Assembly (NCBI GenBank): GCA_963666875.2 | Contig: CAXXPU010000018.1 | Location: 166,474-230,473, forward strand | Direction of reading: 5' to 3' | DNA length: 64,000 nucleotides | Source of the DNA: G963662655 sp963666875 | Lineage (GTDB): Bacteria; Cloacimonadota; Cloacimonadia; Cloacimonadales; JAIOQZ01 | Part shown: positions 34,322 to 43,361 of the stretch, in pieces | Position numbering within the stretch: position 1 is the first letter of the stretch | Layout of the letters: each line of letters starts with the position of its first letter | Notes under the pieces: model-generated | Databases searched by the model: none | Told to the model about the DNA's origin: nothing | The model's input: the letters and a program-made list of their open reading frames with translations, nothing else | Translations under genes and position numbers: made by a program

Positions 34322-34370
34322 TCCAACATTCCGAAGAGCCTCGCTGCGCTTGGCACATTCGGAAGTTGGA
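34322..34370 (-). repeat. BIME-like palindromic repeat, copy C
   Basis: Inverse orientation to copy B, 23 bp away. Outer stem TCCAAC/GTTGGA; boxes ACATTCCGAAG and ACATTCGGAAG; inner part begins GCC and ends GGC. B and C form an inverted pair between umuD and umuC. Confidence 0.7.
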
Positions 34371-34374
34371 GAAA

Positions 34375-34428
34375 GGATAGGTGAAATGAGTCGTCTTATC
34401 TTTGCCCTGGTCGATTGCAACAGCTTCT
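34375..34428 (+). repeat. 54-bp direct repeat of the umuC start region (upstream copy)
   Basis: 34375-34428 and 34463-34516 are identical except for one base and lie 88 bp apart. The repeat includes the umuC start codon and its first 14 codons. The upstream copy runs into a perfect fold-back hairpin, CTTCTTTCGC-TT-GCGAAAGAAG at 34424-34445. Confidence 0.9.
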
Positions 34429-34472
34429 TTCGCTTGCGAAAGAAGAAAGACTACCTTCGGACGGATAAGTGA
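34386..34472 (+). pseudogene. 28-codon vestigial copy of the umuC 5' end
   Basis: ATG at 34386 opens the same frame as umuC for 14 codons (MSRLIFALVDCNSF). It then diverges through the hairpin into FRLRKKKDYLRTDK and stops at TGA 34470-34472, 1 nt before the real umuC start. It may act as a coupled upstream ORF for umuC or be a passive remnant of the duplication. Confidence 0.65.
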
Positions 34473-34473
34473 A

Positions 34474-35754
34474 ATGAGTCGTCTTATCTTTGCCCTGGTC
34501 GATTGCAACAGCTTCTATGTCTCCTGCGAGCGTGTTTTCGCGCCGCAGCTGCGCGACAAACCGGTGGTGGTGTTGTCGAACAACGACGGCTGCATCGTGT
34601 CGCGCTCGCAGGAGGTGAAAGACCTCGGACTGCCGATGGCGTCGCCGGTCTTCAAGCTGCGGCATCTGATACGGCGACACCGCATCCACACCTTTTCGTC
34701 CAACTACACGCTCTACGCGGACATGTCGCGCCGGGTGATGGAAACGCTGGAGACGTTCTCGCCCGAGATCGAGGTCTATTCCATCGACGAGGCGTTCCTG
34801 ACCTTCACCGGCATGGAGCATATCGATCTGGACAAGTACGCTAGGACGATCCGCGATACGGTGGTTCAGTGGACGGGCATCCCGGTATCGGTGGGGATCG
34901 GACCGTCCAAGACACTGGCCAAGCTCGCCAACCGCTACGCCAAGAAGAACCGCGAATGTGAGGGAGCGTTCAACATCACCGACCACCCGGACATCGATAC
35001 GATTCTGGAAAGCGTCAAGGTGGGCGACGTCTGGGGCGTGGGCAGGAAATACCGCGACAAGCTGAACAAGGTAGGCGTCTATAACGCGCGTCAACTGCGC
35101 GACCTGCCGGATAAATGGGCGCGCGCGAACATGACGGTGGTGGGTCTGCGCACAGTGCATGAATTGCGCGGCATCCCCTGCTACGAGGTCGAACCGGAGA
35201 TCGACCCCAAGAAGGGCATCGTGACCTCGCGCTCCTTCGGAAAGCCGCTGGAAGACGAAGAAGCCATGTGCGAGGCGGTTGCGGCATACGCGGCGCGCGC
35301 GGCGGTGAAACTCCGGCGTCAGAAAAGCGTGGTGAGTTGCATGACGATCTTCATCATCACCAACCCCTTCCGCAAGGAGCAGCCGCAATACGCCAACTCC
35401 GCATCCTGGAATATCGAGCCCCCCACCGCGGACACACCGCAGCTCATCGCCATCGCGAAGAAGCTGCTGCGGAAGATCTACCGGCCCGGCTACAAGTACA
35501 AGAAGGCAGGCGTGATGCTGACGGGGATCCGTCCGGAGGGTGAATTTCAGTTGGACGCCTTTGCGACCGCCTTCACTGACGACCGTCGGCAGAAGCTCAT
35601 GCGCACCCTGGACGATGTCAATCGTCGCTACGGAATGCACACACTGTCGTTCGCGTCGGAGGGTATTCAGAAGCCGTGGCAGATGAAACGGGACAAGCTC
35701 TCGCAGCGGTTCACCACCAACTGGAAAGAGATACCCGTCGTGAAGGCGGACTGA
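34474..35754 (+). CDS. umuC: UmuC-like Y-family DNA polymerase V catalytic subunit
   Basis: A 426-residue translesion polymerase. Palm acidic residues are in FALVDCNSFYVSCERVF (residues 5-21) and YSIDEAFL near 107. It has the fingers segment, the helix-hairpin-helix region around GDVWGVGRKYRDKL near 187-200, a little-finger domain, and the UmuC-type C-terminal tail with VMLTGIRPEG and QLDAF. The length matches E. coli UmuC (422). Start 34474 is the second copy of the duplicated start region; an upstream open frame to 34402 has no support. It converges on the PAS sensor gene with 8 nt between stops. Confidence 0.93.
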   Translation: MSRLIFALVDCNSFYVSCERVFAPQLRDKPVVVLSNNDGCIVSRSQEVKDLGLPMASPVFKLRHLIRRHRIHTFSSNYTLYADMSRRVMETLETFSPEIEVYSIDEAFLTFTGMEHIDLDKYARTIRDTVVQWTGIPVSVGIGPSKTLAKLANRYAKKNRECEGAFNITDHPDIDTILESVKVGDVWGVGRKYRDKLNKVGVYNARQLRDLPDKWARANMTVVGLRTVHELRGIPCYEVEPEIDPKKGIVTSRSFGKPLEDEEAMCEAVAAYAARAAVKLRRQKSVVSCMTIFIITNPFRKEQPQYANSASWNIEPPTADTPQLIAIAKKLLRKIYRPGYKYKKAGVMLTGIRPEGEFQLDAFATAFTDDRRQKLMRTLDDVNRRYGMHTLSFASEGIQKPWQMKRDKLSQRFTTNWKEIPVVKAD

Positions 35755-35762
35755 GCGGGTGA

Positions 35763-37514
35763 TCAGGTGTTGTCGGTACCATCGAACACGATCATGTCCG
35801 AATCGTCGTCGTAATTGTTGATATGGAAACTGTCTGAATCGCGGAATTTCTGCAGAATCCTGGAGATTGCAGCCATCGAATCCTCGATTTTCTGGAGATG
35901 CGGATCCAGATCCTTGCACACCTCATTATTCGCGGTACTATCTTTCAGGTGTATCTTGATCATGTCGAGATTGCCGCGAATGACCATAAGTGGCTGATTG
36001 ATCTCGTGATTGGCTGTGGCCGCCATGGCGAGCGCCGTGGTGCGCCGCTCCAGTTCGCGGATATCCTGCTGCGCCTTTTCGAGATCCTGATAGGACTGCT
36101 TCAACTTGGCGCGTTCCGCTGTCAGTTGCTTCTCCGAGCGCTTCCTTTCGTCGATCTCGCGACGCAATTCGAGATTGGTCTGCTGCAAGACGGCCGTCTT
36201 CTCCTCGACCACGCGCTGCATCTCTTCATGGCGTCCGGCAAGCTCCTTCTCGAGGCGTTTGAATTCCGTGATATCGCGGATAATGCCCACCAGGACCCTG
36301 TCGCCTGTCGCCTGTTCAGTGAACACCATTTTCTTGGTGGAGATGACGTGCAACTCACCCGAAGCATCTGTGAAGTCTTCCTCGTTCTCGTTTGGTTCGG
36401 CGGATTTCAAGACTTGATCGTCCTTTTTCCAGAAGACTTCGGCTTCCTCTTTCGGGAAGAAGTCGTAATCGCTCTTTCCGATGAGTTTCTCGCGCTTGTA
36501 CCCCATGAATTTGCAGAACGCGTCATTCAACAGTACCCAGCGATGCTGGCTATCCTTCACGAAAATGGGATCCGCGATCGTGTTCATGATGTTGTCGAGG
36601 AAGATATTCGCTTTCTGTAGAGCTGTCTGATAGCGTATTTGTTCCGTAACATCGATATCCATACGGAAGAATTCACGAACTTCGCCTTCGTCAACGATAG
36701 GATAGACAATCGAATAGATCTTCGCACTCCGGTTTTTCTCCAGCGGGACATCGGAGTATTGCGCTTCCGAGGGTTTCCGGGTTTCCTCGATTTCGGAAAG
36801 GATGTCCGGAAAATGCTCTCGATCGATCCCAACCGGCATAATATCTTGAATCCTGTTGCTGAGCGCGTCTTCTTCTGATATACCGTAAAGCTTCTCGCTT
36901 GTCTTGTTCCAGAAAGTGATGTATCCGCCCCTGTCGAATCCCTGAATTGCGATCGTCGATGTCTGGCTGATAATCGATTCGAATCTCTGGATGGAATTTC
37001 TAAGCGCTTTTTCGGCAAGTGAATGGTTGTGAATCTCGATCTCCAGATTCGCGTTAGCCTGCTTCAGATCGTGGGTACGTCGTTCAACGTATTTCTCGAG
37101 ATTGTCCTTCATGTTCCGAAGGTAGATCATGGCGTCCTGATGCTCGGTAACATCGATCAGATAACCGAAATAAGCTGTCGCATGTCCTTTCGAGTCGTAC
37201 AGGATGCGCGTATGATCCAGAACCCAGATATATTTGCCGTCCTTGCGCCGAAGCCGGTACGGTTCATGCTCGAATATCTCGTCCCTATTCTCCGTATGGA
37301 TTCGGACTTCGCTTCCTACGCGTTCTGCATCGGCGATATGGATCAAACTGCTATAGACTACCTCTCCGGATATGAAATCCTCAGGCTTCAATCCAAGAAG
37401 CTTTGTAACATTCTGGCTGACGAATTCGACAGGCCAGCCTGGTGCATTTTTCCACTCGAAAAGGACGACCGGTCCCTTCTCGAAAAGGCTTATTGTGTGC
37501 TCAATTCCGCTCAT
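35763..37514 (-). CDS. Triple-PAS sensor ending in a DHp module without ATPase domain
   Basis: A 583-residue cytosolic protein. Three PAS domains lie at about residues 15-125, 175-290 and 300-420, the first two with PAC-type ends (FGYLIDVTEHQ, RMDIDVTEQ) and the third with RDITEFK. A coiled coil (about 420-505) and ALAMAATANHEINQPLMVIR near 508 follow. No HATPase boxes follow; the protein ends with NNYDDDSDMIVFD, like the TPR sensors at 26321 and 41969. Start 37514 is chosen from GGGGA 8 nt upstream; a longer frame to 37580 overlaps the previous gene. It follows the transglutaminase-like gene by 31 nt. Confidence 0.83.
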   Translation of the reverse strand: MSGIEHTISLFEKGPVVLFEWKNAPGWPVEFVSQNVTKLLGLKPEDFISGEVVYSSLIHIADAERVGSEVRIHTENRDEIFEHEPYRLRRKDGKYIWVLDHTRILYDSKGHATAYFGYLIDVTEHQDAMIYLRNMKDNLEKYVERRTHDLKQANANLEIEIHNHSLAEKALRNSIQRFESIISQTSTIAIQGFDRGGYITFWNKTSEKLYGISEEDALSNRIQDIMPVGIDREHFPDILSEIEETRKPSEAQYSDVPLEKNRSAKIYSIVYPIVDEGEVREFFRMDIDVTEQIRYQTALQKANIFLDNIMNTIADPIFVKDSQHRWVLLNDAFCKFMGYKREKLIGKSDYDFFPKEEAEVFWKKDDQVLKSAEPNENEEDFTDASGELHVISTKKMVFTEQATGDRVLVGIIRDITEFKRLEKELAGRHEEMQRVVEEKTAVLQQTNLELRREIDERKRSEKQLTAERAKLKQSYQDLEKAQQDIRELERRTTALAMAATANHEINQPLMVIRGNLDMIKIHLKDSTANNEVCKDLDPHLQKIEDSMAAISRILQKFRDSDSFHINNYDDDSDMIVFDGTDNT

Positions 37515-37545
37515 AGTTCGCATCCCCACGAATGTTCGTGTATGT

Positions 37546-40116
37546 TTACTTGCACTTTCGAATGATGAAATCCGATACACCGAGTCGATAGCCTTTGGAA
37601 GAAAAAATCACTTGATCCTGATCATCGATGAGAAACAGCACTGGATAGTCCGATAACTCCAGCTTGAGAAACGATTTGCCCACATAATTTTCAACAAATC
37701 CCGGCACTCGCTCCCGGTCTCCCGATTCTGAGTATAAGATAAAACCGATCTTCCTGTCTGTCAATATTTTCGATTTACTCTCGAATTCATCGATCATGCG
37801 GATTTGCGGTTCACTACTCTGCGCTGATCGAACGAACACGATACGATAGTCGTGCTCCTCGTCTTTGTCCGCAATTTCAACGACCTGGTCAAGCGTCTTT
37901 GCATCCCACTCATCATGCACGTCGAAGAGATCGTCCGGCGTTTCCAGATGCAGCGTAACCGTCGAATCTGCGATCGATTCCAGATCGCGGATCACGATCT
38001 TCGCATCACCGTTCGCGTTCCGTACGTAGCCCTGGAGATTATAGACCGCACCCTCCTCAGGATACCAGGTGATTTTGCATGTCAGAGAATCCTTTTCCTC
38101 ATCGAAATAAGCATAGTACATACCGCCGCTCTCGTAAACAGCGCACAGCAGGAAATTTCCGAACGGTTCCGCCTGAACCTGCTTGCCGTCGGCATATACA
38201 TTCACCGCAATCGAGCGTGCAGGAAGCTGTTCCGCATCCTTAAAGTCTTCCGTTAAATCGTAGCGCATAAATTCATGCCCGTCATAGATTTCGAGATGTC
38301 CTTTCCAGCGTAACGGAATCCCCATGTACTTCAAGACATTGGCAAACAGGTAAATCTGACTGCGTATGCTCACATGCTTCATATTCAGAATCTGCAAAGG
38401 ATCCATAGAGCCGGCAAAATACTGACTCGAAAGCGTCGTATCCTTTACGACTGATTCATCCAGCCAGGCACGCACGGCTTCAACCGTCTGCATGATCCTG
38501 TCGCGATGCAGATGCTTCACGCGATCGTACAGTTCTCCCTGCCATCCGCTTTCCGGGACTGGCTTTCTTGGAAAGGTCGGTCCCACGACATTTTCCCGCC
38601 AGATCGAATCCGGCACGTTGTATCTCGCGCGGTTTTCCTGGAAGATATCGATAATGGCATACAGCCGGGCCGAATCGGGGATCTCGATCAGATCCTTGAT
38701 GTCCCAGCTTTCGACCATGTGGTTGAGGATAGCGGTTCGATCCGGATCGCTCTTAAGCGCATCATAGACCTTCAGGTATTGATCCGCTGCACCGGCAAAC
38801 TTCTCGCACTGTGCAAGATAGCCGTCGCGACGCGCCTTGAATTCATCGACTGTCTCACCCTCGTCCGGTACGACATCGTAGTCGTTCAGGAATGTCCTGA
38901 GGTGTTTACGATCATTGGCGATTTTCTTCTCCCGGCGAAGATTGGCAAGTTCGGTGCGGGTTTTCAGATCTTGGAAGATCGGTTCGCCCGGAGGATTATC
39001 CATCACGGCTTCGATCGGAAATCGGAACATGAATTCGCCGTCGATGCAGTGATTCGTGTCCATTGTAATCTCGATCGATTCAGGATTGTCGAACGAATTG
39101 AGAATTCCCCATCCAAAGAGGCTGTCACGCGCCGCTGTCACGAAGGTCGAACCCCTTCCCAGCGCGACATGAACCTCTCCCCCGTCGTCGCTCTTCAGCT
39201 CCAGCATGGGAAACAATCCGCCGTAGGAAAGCGCGTAGAAGACTACATCGGCGTCTTCGACCGGAGTGTACTTGGCGTCCATTACGCGAATCGTGTAGTC
39301 GATGGGGTGATTATAGGTCGAAGTCGTGTTCAGAAGCGACTCGCGGTTCTCGAATTTCAGGGTCTCATCGGACGGATACTCACCGAAGGCATGCGACAGG
39401 ATCAGAATGCTCCTGCTGGCACGCTTGGAGAACCAGGTATCGGAGACCAGGTTGGACGGACCGTTCGGACCGATATACTTCCAGCCTTCCGTCGTCCACA
39501 TCTCGTTCCAGGCGTGGTTGTTGTCCATGAAGTTCCAGAACGGCGCCGAGACCGGTCGCATCGGGATTCCCACGCTCCTTGCCGCGGCGATTTCGAGGAT
39601 CATGATCTCCTCGCAGCGTCCATATACGCGCTTGAGGGTAGTCAGGGGAGCCTGGTCGCGCCCGGAGGTTGGTTCGAAGGTGTTTCGCTCGGTGCACCAC
39701 AGACTAACGATCATCATCGCCTCTTCCAGCGTTTTTGCTTCCTTCACCAGCGGTTCCAGTTCGTTAAAGAACTCCGCTCTCCACGGCTCGAAGGGTTCCT
39801 GTGAGATCCTGGGCGGCAGCACGAAGTGCAGAAAGATGTCTTCCGGTACGACCTTTGTGTATTCGAATTCGCGTGCTTTCAGTGCGTATTCGACGTTTTC
39901 TTCGAGATAATCCGGCGTCAACATTGCCAGGTCGGACGGCGAGGAATATTCGAGGATGTAGCGGATCATTTCCGTTTTCTCGCCGCTTCCGTCCATGAGT
40001 GCGATCAGATCGTTTGCGTTCTCACCCGCGTATTTCACGATACGCTGTTCGAGGTCGTCCTGTGCGGATAACGCCATAAACCACAGTGCGATAAGTACAA
40101 GCAAAATTCGTTTCAT
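37546..40116 (-). CDS. Large exported transglutaminase-like protein with C-terminal thioredoxin-like remnant
   Basis: An 856-residue protein with a signal peptide (MKRILLVLIALWFMALSA). A transglutaminase/protease-like core lies at about residues 150-235: GRCEEIMILEIAAARSVGIPMRPV (Cys) and NNHAWNEMW (His). The expected third residue region reads KYIGPNGPS, so the usual Asp is not obvious. A long middle region follows. The last 90 residues look like a thioredoxin fold (IVFVRSAQ, DYPVLFLIDDQDQVIF) without a CXXC pair. GGAGATAG precedes ATG 40116. It probably modifies or processes envelope peptides; substrate unknown. Confidence 0.75.
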   Translation of the reverse strand: MKRILLVLIALWFMALSAQDDLEQRIVKYAGENANDLIALMDGSGEKTEMIRYILEYSSPSDLAMLTPDYLEENVEYALKAREFEYTKVVPEDIFLHFVLPPRISQEPFEPWRAEFFNELEPLVKEAKTLEEAMMIVSLWCTERNTFEPTSGRDQAPLTTLKRVYGRCEEIMILEIAAARSVGIPMRPVSAPFWNFMDNNHAWNEMWTTEGWKYIGPNGPSNLVSDTWFSKRASRSILILSHAFGEYPSDETLKFENRESLLNTTSTYNHPIDYTIRVMDAKYTPVEDADVVFYALSYGGLFPMLELKSDDGGEVHVALGRGSTFVTAARDSLFGWGILNSFDNPESIEITMDTNHCIDGEFMFRFPIEAVMDNPPGEPIFQDLKTRTELANLRREKKIANDRKHLRTFLNDYDVVPDEGETVDEFKARRDGYLAQCEKFAGAADQYLKVYDALKSDPDRTAILNHMVESWDIKDLIEIPDSARLYAIIDIFQENRARYNVPDSIWRENVVGPTFPRKPVPESGWQGELYDRVKHLHRDRIMQTVEAVRAWLDESVVKDTTLSSQYFAGSMDPLQILNMKHVSIRSQIYLFANVLKYMGIPLRWKGHLEIYDGHEFMRYDLTEDFKDAEQLPARSIAVNVYADGKQVQAEPFGNFLLCAVYESGGMYYAYFDEEKDSLTCKITWYPEEGAVYNLQGYVRNANGDAKIVIRDLESIADSTVTLHLETPDDLFDVHDEWDAKTLDQVVEIADKDEEHDYRIVFVRSAQSSEPQIRMIDEFESKSKILTDRKIGFILYSESGDRERVPGFVENYVGKSFLKLELSDYPVLFLIDDQDQVIFSSKGYRLGVSDFIIRKCK

Positions 40117-40145
40117 TCTCTATCTCCAAGTGTTGATTTCGTAAT

Positions 40146-40192
40146 CATTTCAACTTCCGAATGTGCCGCAGGCTCTTCTGAATGTTGAAATG
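40146..40192 (+). repeat. BIME-like palindromic repeat, copy D
   Basis: Outer stem CATTTCAAC/GTTGAAATG (9 bp, perfect), boxes TTCCGAATGT and TTCTGAATGT, inner stem GCC-GCA-GGC. Confidence 0.75.
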
Positions 40193-40253
40193 CTCATAAT
40201 GCACGACGGTAATATCAAACAATATTCCAACATTCTGCAATATTTCAACTTCC

Positions 40254-40312
40254 GATATTCCAACATTCTGAAGAGCCTCGTTTCACTCGGCACATTCAGA
40301 AGTTGGAATATC
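40254..40312 (-). repeat. BIME-like palindromic repeat, copy E
   Basis: Outer stem GATATTCCAAC/GTTGGAATATC (11 bp, perfect), boxes ACATTCTGAAG and ACATTCAGAAG. It is inverted relative to copy D, and its end overlaps the stop codon of the barrel gene at 40311. A decayed partial unit lies between D and E at about 40222-40250. Confidence 0.75.
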
Positions 40313-41825
40313 AATACTGCGCCTGATAGCCGACGTAGATTTCGCGGATCACATCGTCTTCATCGACGATCTCCAGCCGATAACCGGCCTTGATCGCGTG
40401 GTGATTGAGCGGCTTCCAGGTCGCCACCGCGTCGATCTTCCACTTCTCGCTCAGGTCGCCCTCGAGCCATTTCGCCGTGTCTTTGGTGCGATCATTGTAG
40501 TTGATCGTCCACGAATTGCCGAGGCTTCCCTGCCGGATGAACTGCGCCTTTCCGTCGAAACGAAGCCTCGGATGCACGGGAACATTCATCTCCAGCGCGT
40601 AGCTGAGGAGATTACTTCCCTCCGGATAGCCTAATGCGCTGCCGTCGTGCGAGAAGGCGTTGACCGTCTTCTTGTGGGTGTACATCCATGGGCGTATCGC
40701 AGTGAATTCAAACACGATTCGCGCGGGATTGTCCGGCACGATCGCGGGAATATTGCTGACCAAACCACTCTGGAAGGCGTACTTGTTGCCCCACCAGTCG
40801 CCGAAGATTTCGCTTTTCTTCAGTTCGTCCAGTACGAAGTTCATATAGAATCCGAGCAATTTCTCGGGGTAGGCGCTCAGTCCGATGAAAATCATCATGT
40901 TGTCGCGGTCGCCGTCGTTGTGTTCGCTGACGCGGTAGAAGGTCTGCGGGAGCATGTAACTGATGTCCGGCGCGCGGTTTCCGTACAGTACTTCCTCGCC
41001 GAAGAAAAGGTTCACGTCGTCGAGAATTTCCCAATCGAGTCTGTGCATCGCGAGATAGCGATCTTCGGAGGTGTAGGACACTGTGTTGTTTGTGCTGTCG
41101 GGAAGCAGACTGCCGTGCAGAAAACTGAGCGTGACCGGACCGAAATCGTAGAGCCAGCTCAGGTAACCGTATTCGCTTCCGGCATCGCTCAGGATCACGC
41201 TTCCGGTGATGCTTTCGCCCACCTGGAAATTATCGCGTCCCAGCGTCAGATCACCATAGTCGCTCCGATAGACGATGTGTCCCGTGAGGTTGTCGAGGTA
41301 TATTCGACCGTCTTCGTTCTTGCGGAAGCCCTTCAGGATGGTCGAAGTCGAATCGGCGTATTCCAGATCGCCTTCGTAGCGGGTAAACCACCAGTTCGAG
41401 TCGAAGAAAAGCCGATCGCCCAGATTGAAATCCAGATCGGCACCGTACCAGAGCATCTGGTAGGCATCGTCCTTTCCGGCATGATACGATCCGCCGGCGA
41501 ATAGCGAGAACCGCGCGTTTCCGGTCTTCCTCCCGTCTGATTCGGCATTCAACGGTGCGCGAAAAGACAGAAACGAAGCGTTATCGTTCCGACGGAAGAA
41601 TCCGACGAACGCCTGCCGGAAATCCTTCCACGAGAGCAGTGCGCCCTGAAGGCCGTCTCCGGTGCGGGTGCTGTCGGCAGATGAAGCCGATGCCTGTGTC
41701 CATGCGTTCGTATCGTATAAAAAACCGGGATAGGTCGCTGTCGTGATTGCCTGTTCGAAGGCAAAAACCATGCTCGAAATGCCGATGAGTATGAAAACAA
41801 ATAAGATACGCTTCGATTTCTTCAT
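40311..41825 (-). CDS. Outer-membrane beta-barrel protein, Wzi/capsule-assembly-like
   Basis: A 504-residue protein with a signal peptide (cleavage near residue 22) and many amphipathic strands with aromatic girdle residues, for example LWYGADLDFNLGDRLFFDSNWWF and GYLSWLYDFGPVTLSFLHG. It ends in YVGYQAQY with a terminal aromatic. The pattern and length fit the Wzi-like capsule assembly family, but a generic porin is possible. Divergent from the TPR sensor at 41969 with a 143-bp gap; no neighbouring capsule genes. Confidence 0.6.
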   Translation of the reverse strand: MKKSKRILFVFILIGISSMVFAFEQAITTATYPGFLYDTNAWTQASASSADSTRTGDGLQGALLSWKDFRQAFVGFFRRNDNASFLSFRAPLNAESDGRKTGNARFSLFAGGSYHAGKDDAYQMLWYGADLDFNLGDRLFFDSNWWFTRYEGDLEYADSTSTILKGFRKNEDGRIYLDNLTGHIVYRSDYGDLTLGRDNFQVGESITGSVILSDAGSEYGYLSWLYDFGPVTLSFLHGSLLPDSTNNTVSYTSEDRYLAMHRLDWEILDDVNLFFGEEVLYGNRAPDISYMLPQTFYRVSEHNDGDRDNMMIFIGLSAYPEKLLGFYMNFVLDELKKSEIFGDWWGNKYAFQSGLVSNIPAIVPDNPARIVFEFTAIRPWMYTHKKTVNAFSHDGSALGYPEGSNLLSYALEMNVPVHPRLRFDGKAQFIRQGSLGNSWTINYNDRTKDTAKWLEGDLSEKWKIDAVATWKPLNHHAIKAGYRLEIVDEDDVIREIYVGYQAQY

Positions 41826-41968
41826 CTGTTACCTCGAAATACCCATATAAGAAGCATGTCACGCGTCAAGTTTTTTGATGGACATTAGCCGTATGTCATT
41901 GAAAATTCATTGACGAAAATCGTTTCTCGGGTTGGAATACCCCGACAGTAATTTCAAGTAGTCGGGAT

Positions 41969-43189
41969 ATGGATAACAAAGAAAACACACGTGCGATGAT
42001 CAGCTCCTTCCTCCGCCTTGCGCAGAAGAATCGACGGCAGTCTCCAAGAGAAACGGTCGAGTATGCCAGCAAAGCGCTGCAACTCTCGATCGAGCTTGGC
42101 GAAGAAGACTTCATCGCGATGTCTTACCAGTGGAAAGGCATCGGCTATTTCGTGACGGACGAATACGAAAAAGCGATCAAACATTTCCTGAAAAGCCTGG
42201 AAATCAACGAGCGTCTAAAGCAGGACGAGAGTATCGCCAACAACCTCTCCAATATCGGCGTGGTCTATGCGACACTCAGGAATCACGAGACAGCACTCGA
42301 TTATTATCAGAAATCCCTGGAGATACGACTCCGCCTCGATGACCAGCACGGTATCGCCAGCAGCTATACGAAGCTCGGGAATATCTATTCCAAGATGGGG
42401 AAACTGGAAACGGCGATTGATTACCACTATAAAGCCTTGAAATTGTCGGAAGAGCAGAACGATATATTCGGAATCGGACTGGTCAACCACAACATCGGCT
42501 ACTTGTACCTCAAACAAGAGAAATACGAAGATGCTCGGATATATCTGGAAAAAGCGCTGGAAATGCGTAACCGCTGCGACGACACGATCGGTAAAATCAA
42601 GACGCTGACGCTGCTTTCGGACACGCTTCTTGCGCTGGGAGACAGCGAATCCGCGATGCCCTTCAGCTTGCAGGCTATCGACCTGGCGAAGGAAAAAGAC
42701 GCAAAACAATGCCTGATCGACGCGTATATGGTGAAGGCGAAGATCGATGCGGCGCGCGGCGACTACAAGGCTGCTTACGAGACGCACCTCAAACACTCCG
42801 AATACTGGGAAGACCTCTACAATCTCCGGAACTCGACCCGCATCGCCGAAATGAAAAACCGCCTGGTCACCGAGAAACAGCAACGCGAAATCGAGATGCT
42901 CAAGAAAGACATGGAGATCGTCCAGCTCGAGAAGAAGAATACGGCGCTCGCCATGGCGGTGACGGCGAACCACGAACTGAATCAACCGCTGATGATCCTG
43001 CGTGGCAACCTCGATATGCTTATCGATTCCATCGACCTGAATTTACTGACCGACAACCAGAAGAAGTTCATCGAGCGAATCGATCAATCGATGCAGCGCA
43101 TCAAGACGATCCTCGGTAAATTCAGAGAACTGCACGACCTGCGATACGAGGATTACAGCGACGGCGCACAGATGATCGTGATCGAGTAG
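41969..43189 (+). CDS. Cytosolic TPR protein ending in a DHp module without ATPase domain
   Basis: A 406-residue protein without signal or membrane segment. Six or seven TPR repeats (about residues 20-265) have the expected G-Y-A-P pattern, for example NNLSNIGVVYATLRNHETALDYYQ. A coiled coil (280-325) is followed by ALAMAVTANHELNQPLMILR near 328. It stops about 80 residues later with DYSDGAQMIVIE. No HATPase domain. It is the third protein in the window with this ending and the most compact. A phosphotransfer or dimer scaffold role is inference. Confidence 0.85.
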   Translation: MDNKENTRAMISSFLRLAQKNRRQSPRETVEYASKALQLSIELGEEDFIAMSYQWKGIGYFVTDEYEKAIKHFLKSLEINERLKQDESIANNLSNIGVVYATLRNHETALDYYQKSLEIRLRLDDQHGIASSYTKLGNIYSKMGKLETAIDYHYKALKLSEEQNDIFGIGLVNHNIGYLYLKQEKYEDARIYLEKALEMRNRCDDTIGKIKTLTLLSDTLLALGDSESAMPFSLQAIDLAKEKDAKQCLIDAYMVKAKIDAARGDYKAAYETHLKHSEYWEDLYNLRNSTRIAEMKNRLVTEKQQREIEMLKKDMEIVQLEKKNTALAMAVTANHELNQPLMILRGNLDMLIDSIDLNLLTDNQKKFIERIDQSMQRIKTILGKFRELHDLRYEDYSDGAQMIVIE

Positions 43190-43194
43190 GAGAC

Positions 43195-43260
43195 CTGGAG
43201 CGCAGGCATCCCTGCCTGCATCCCCCAGAGAACGCCGCTCGGAGATCGGCGGCTACAGCT
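43195..43260 (+). repeat. Intergenic palindromic repeat with two GC-rich hairpins
   Basis: GCAGGCATCCCTGCCTGC (43202-43219) and GCCGCTCGGAGATCGGCGGC (43234-43253) each fold on themselves. The block directly follows the TPR-DHp stop codon; similar GC-rich repeats are common between genes in environmental genomes. No T-run follows. Confidence 0.55.
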
Positions 43261-43361
43261 GGAACGAGAAGTGCAGGGCAGTTTTCGCAAGGAATATCTT
43301 GACGTCCCGATGCAACTCGATAATCTTATTATAAATGGAATAAAATGTTTCAGGAGACAGC

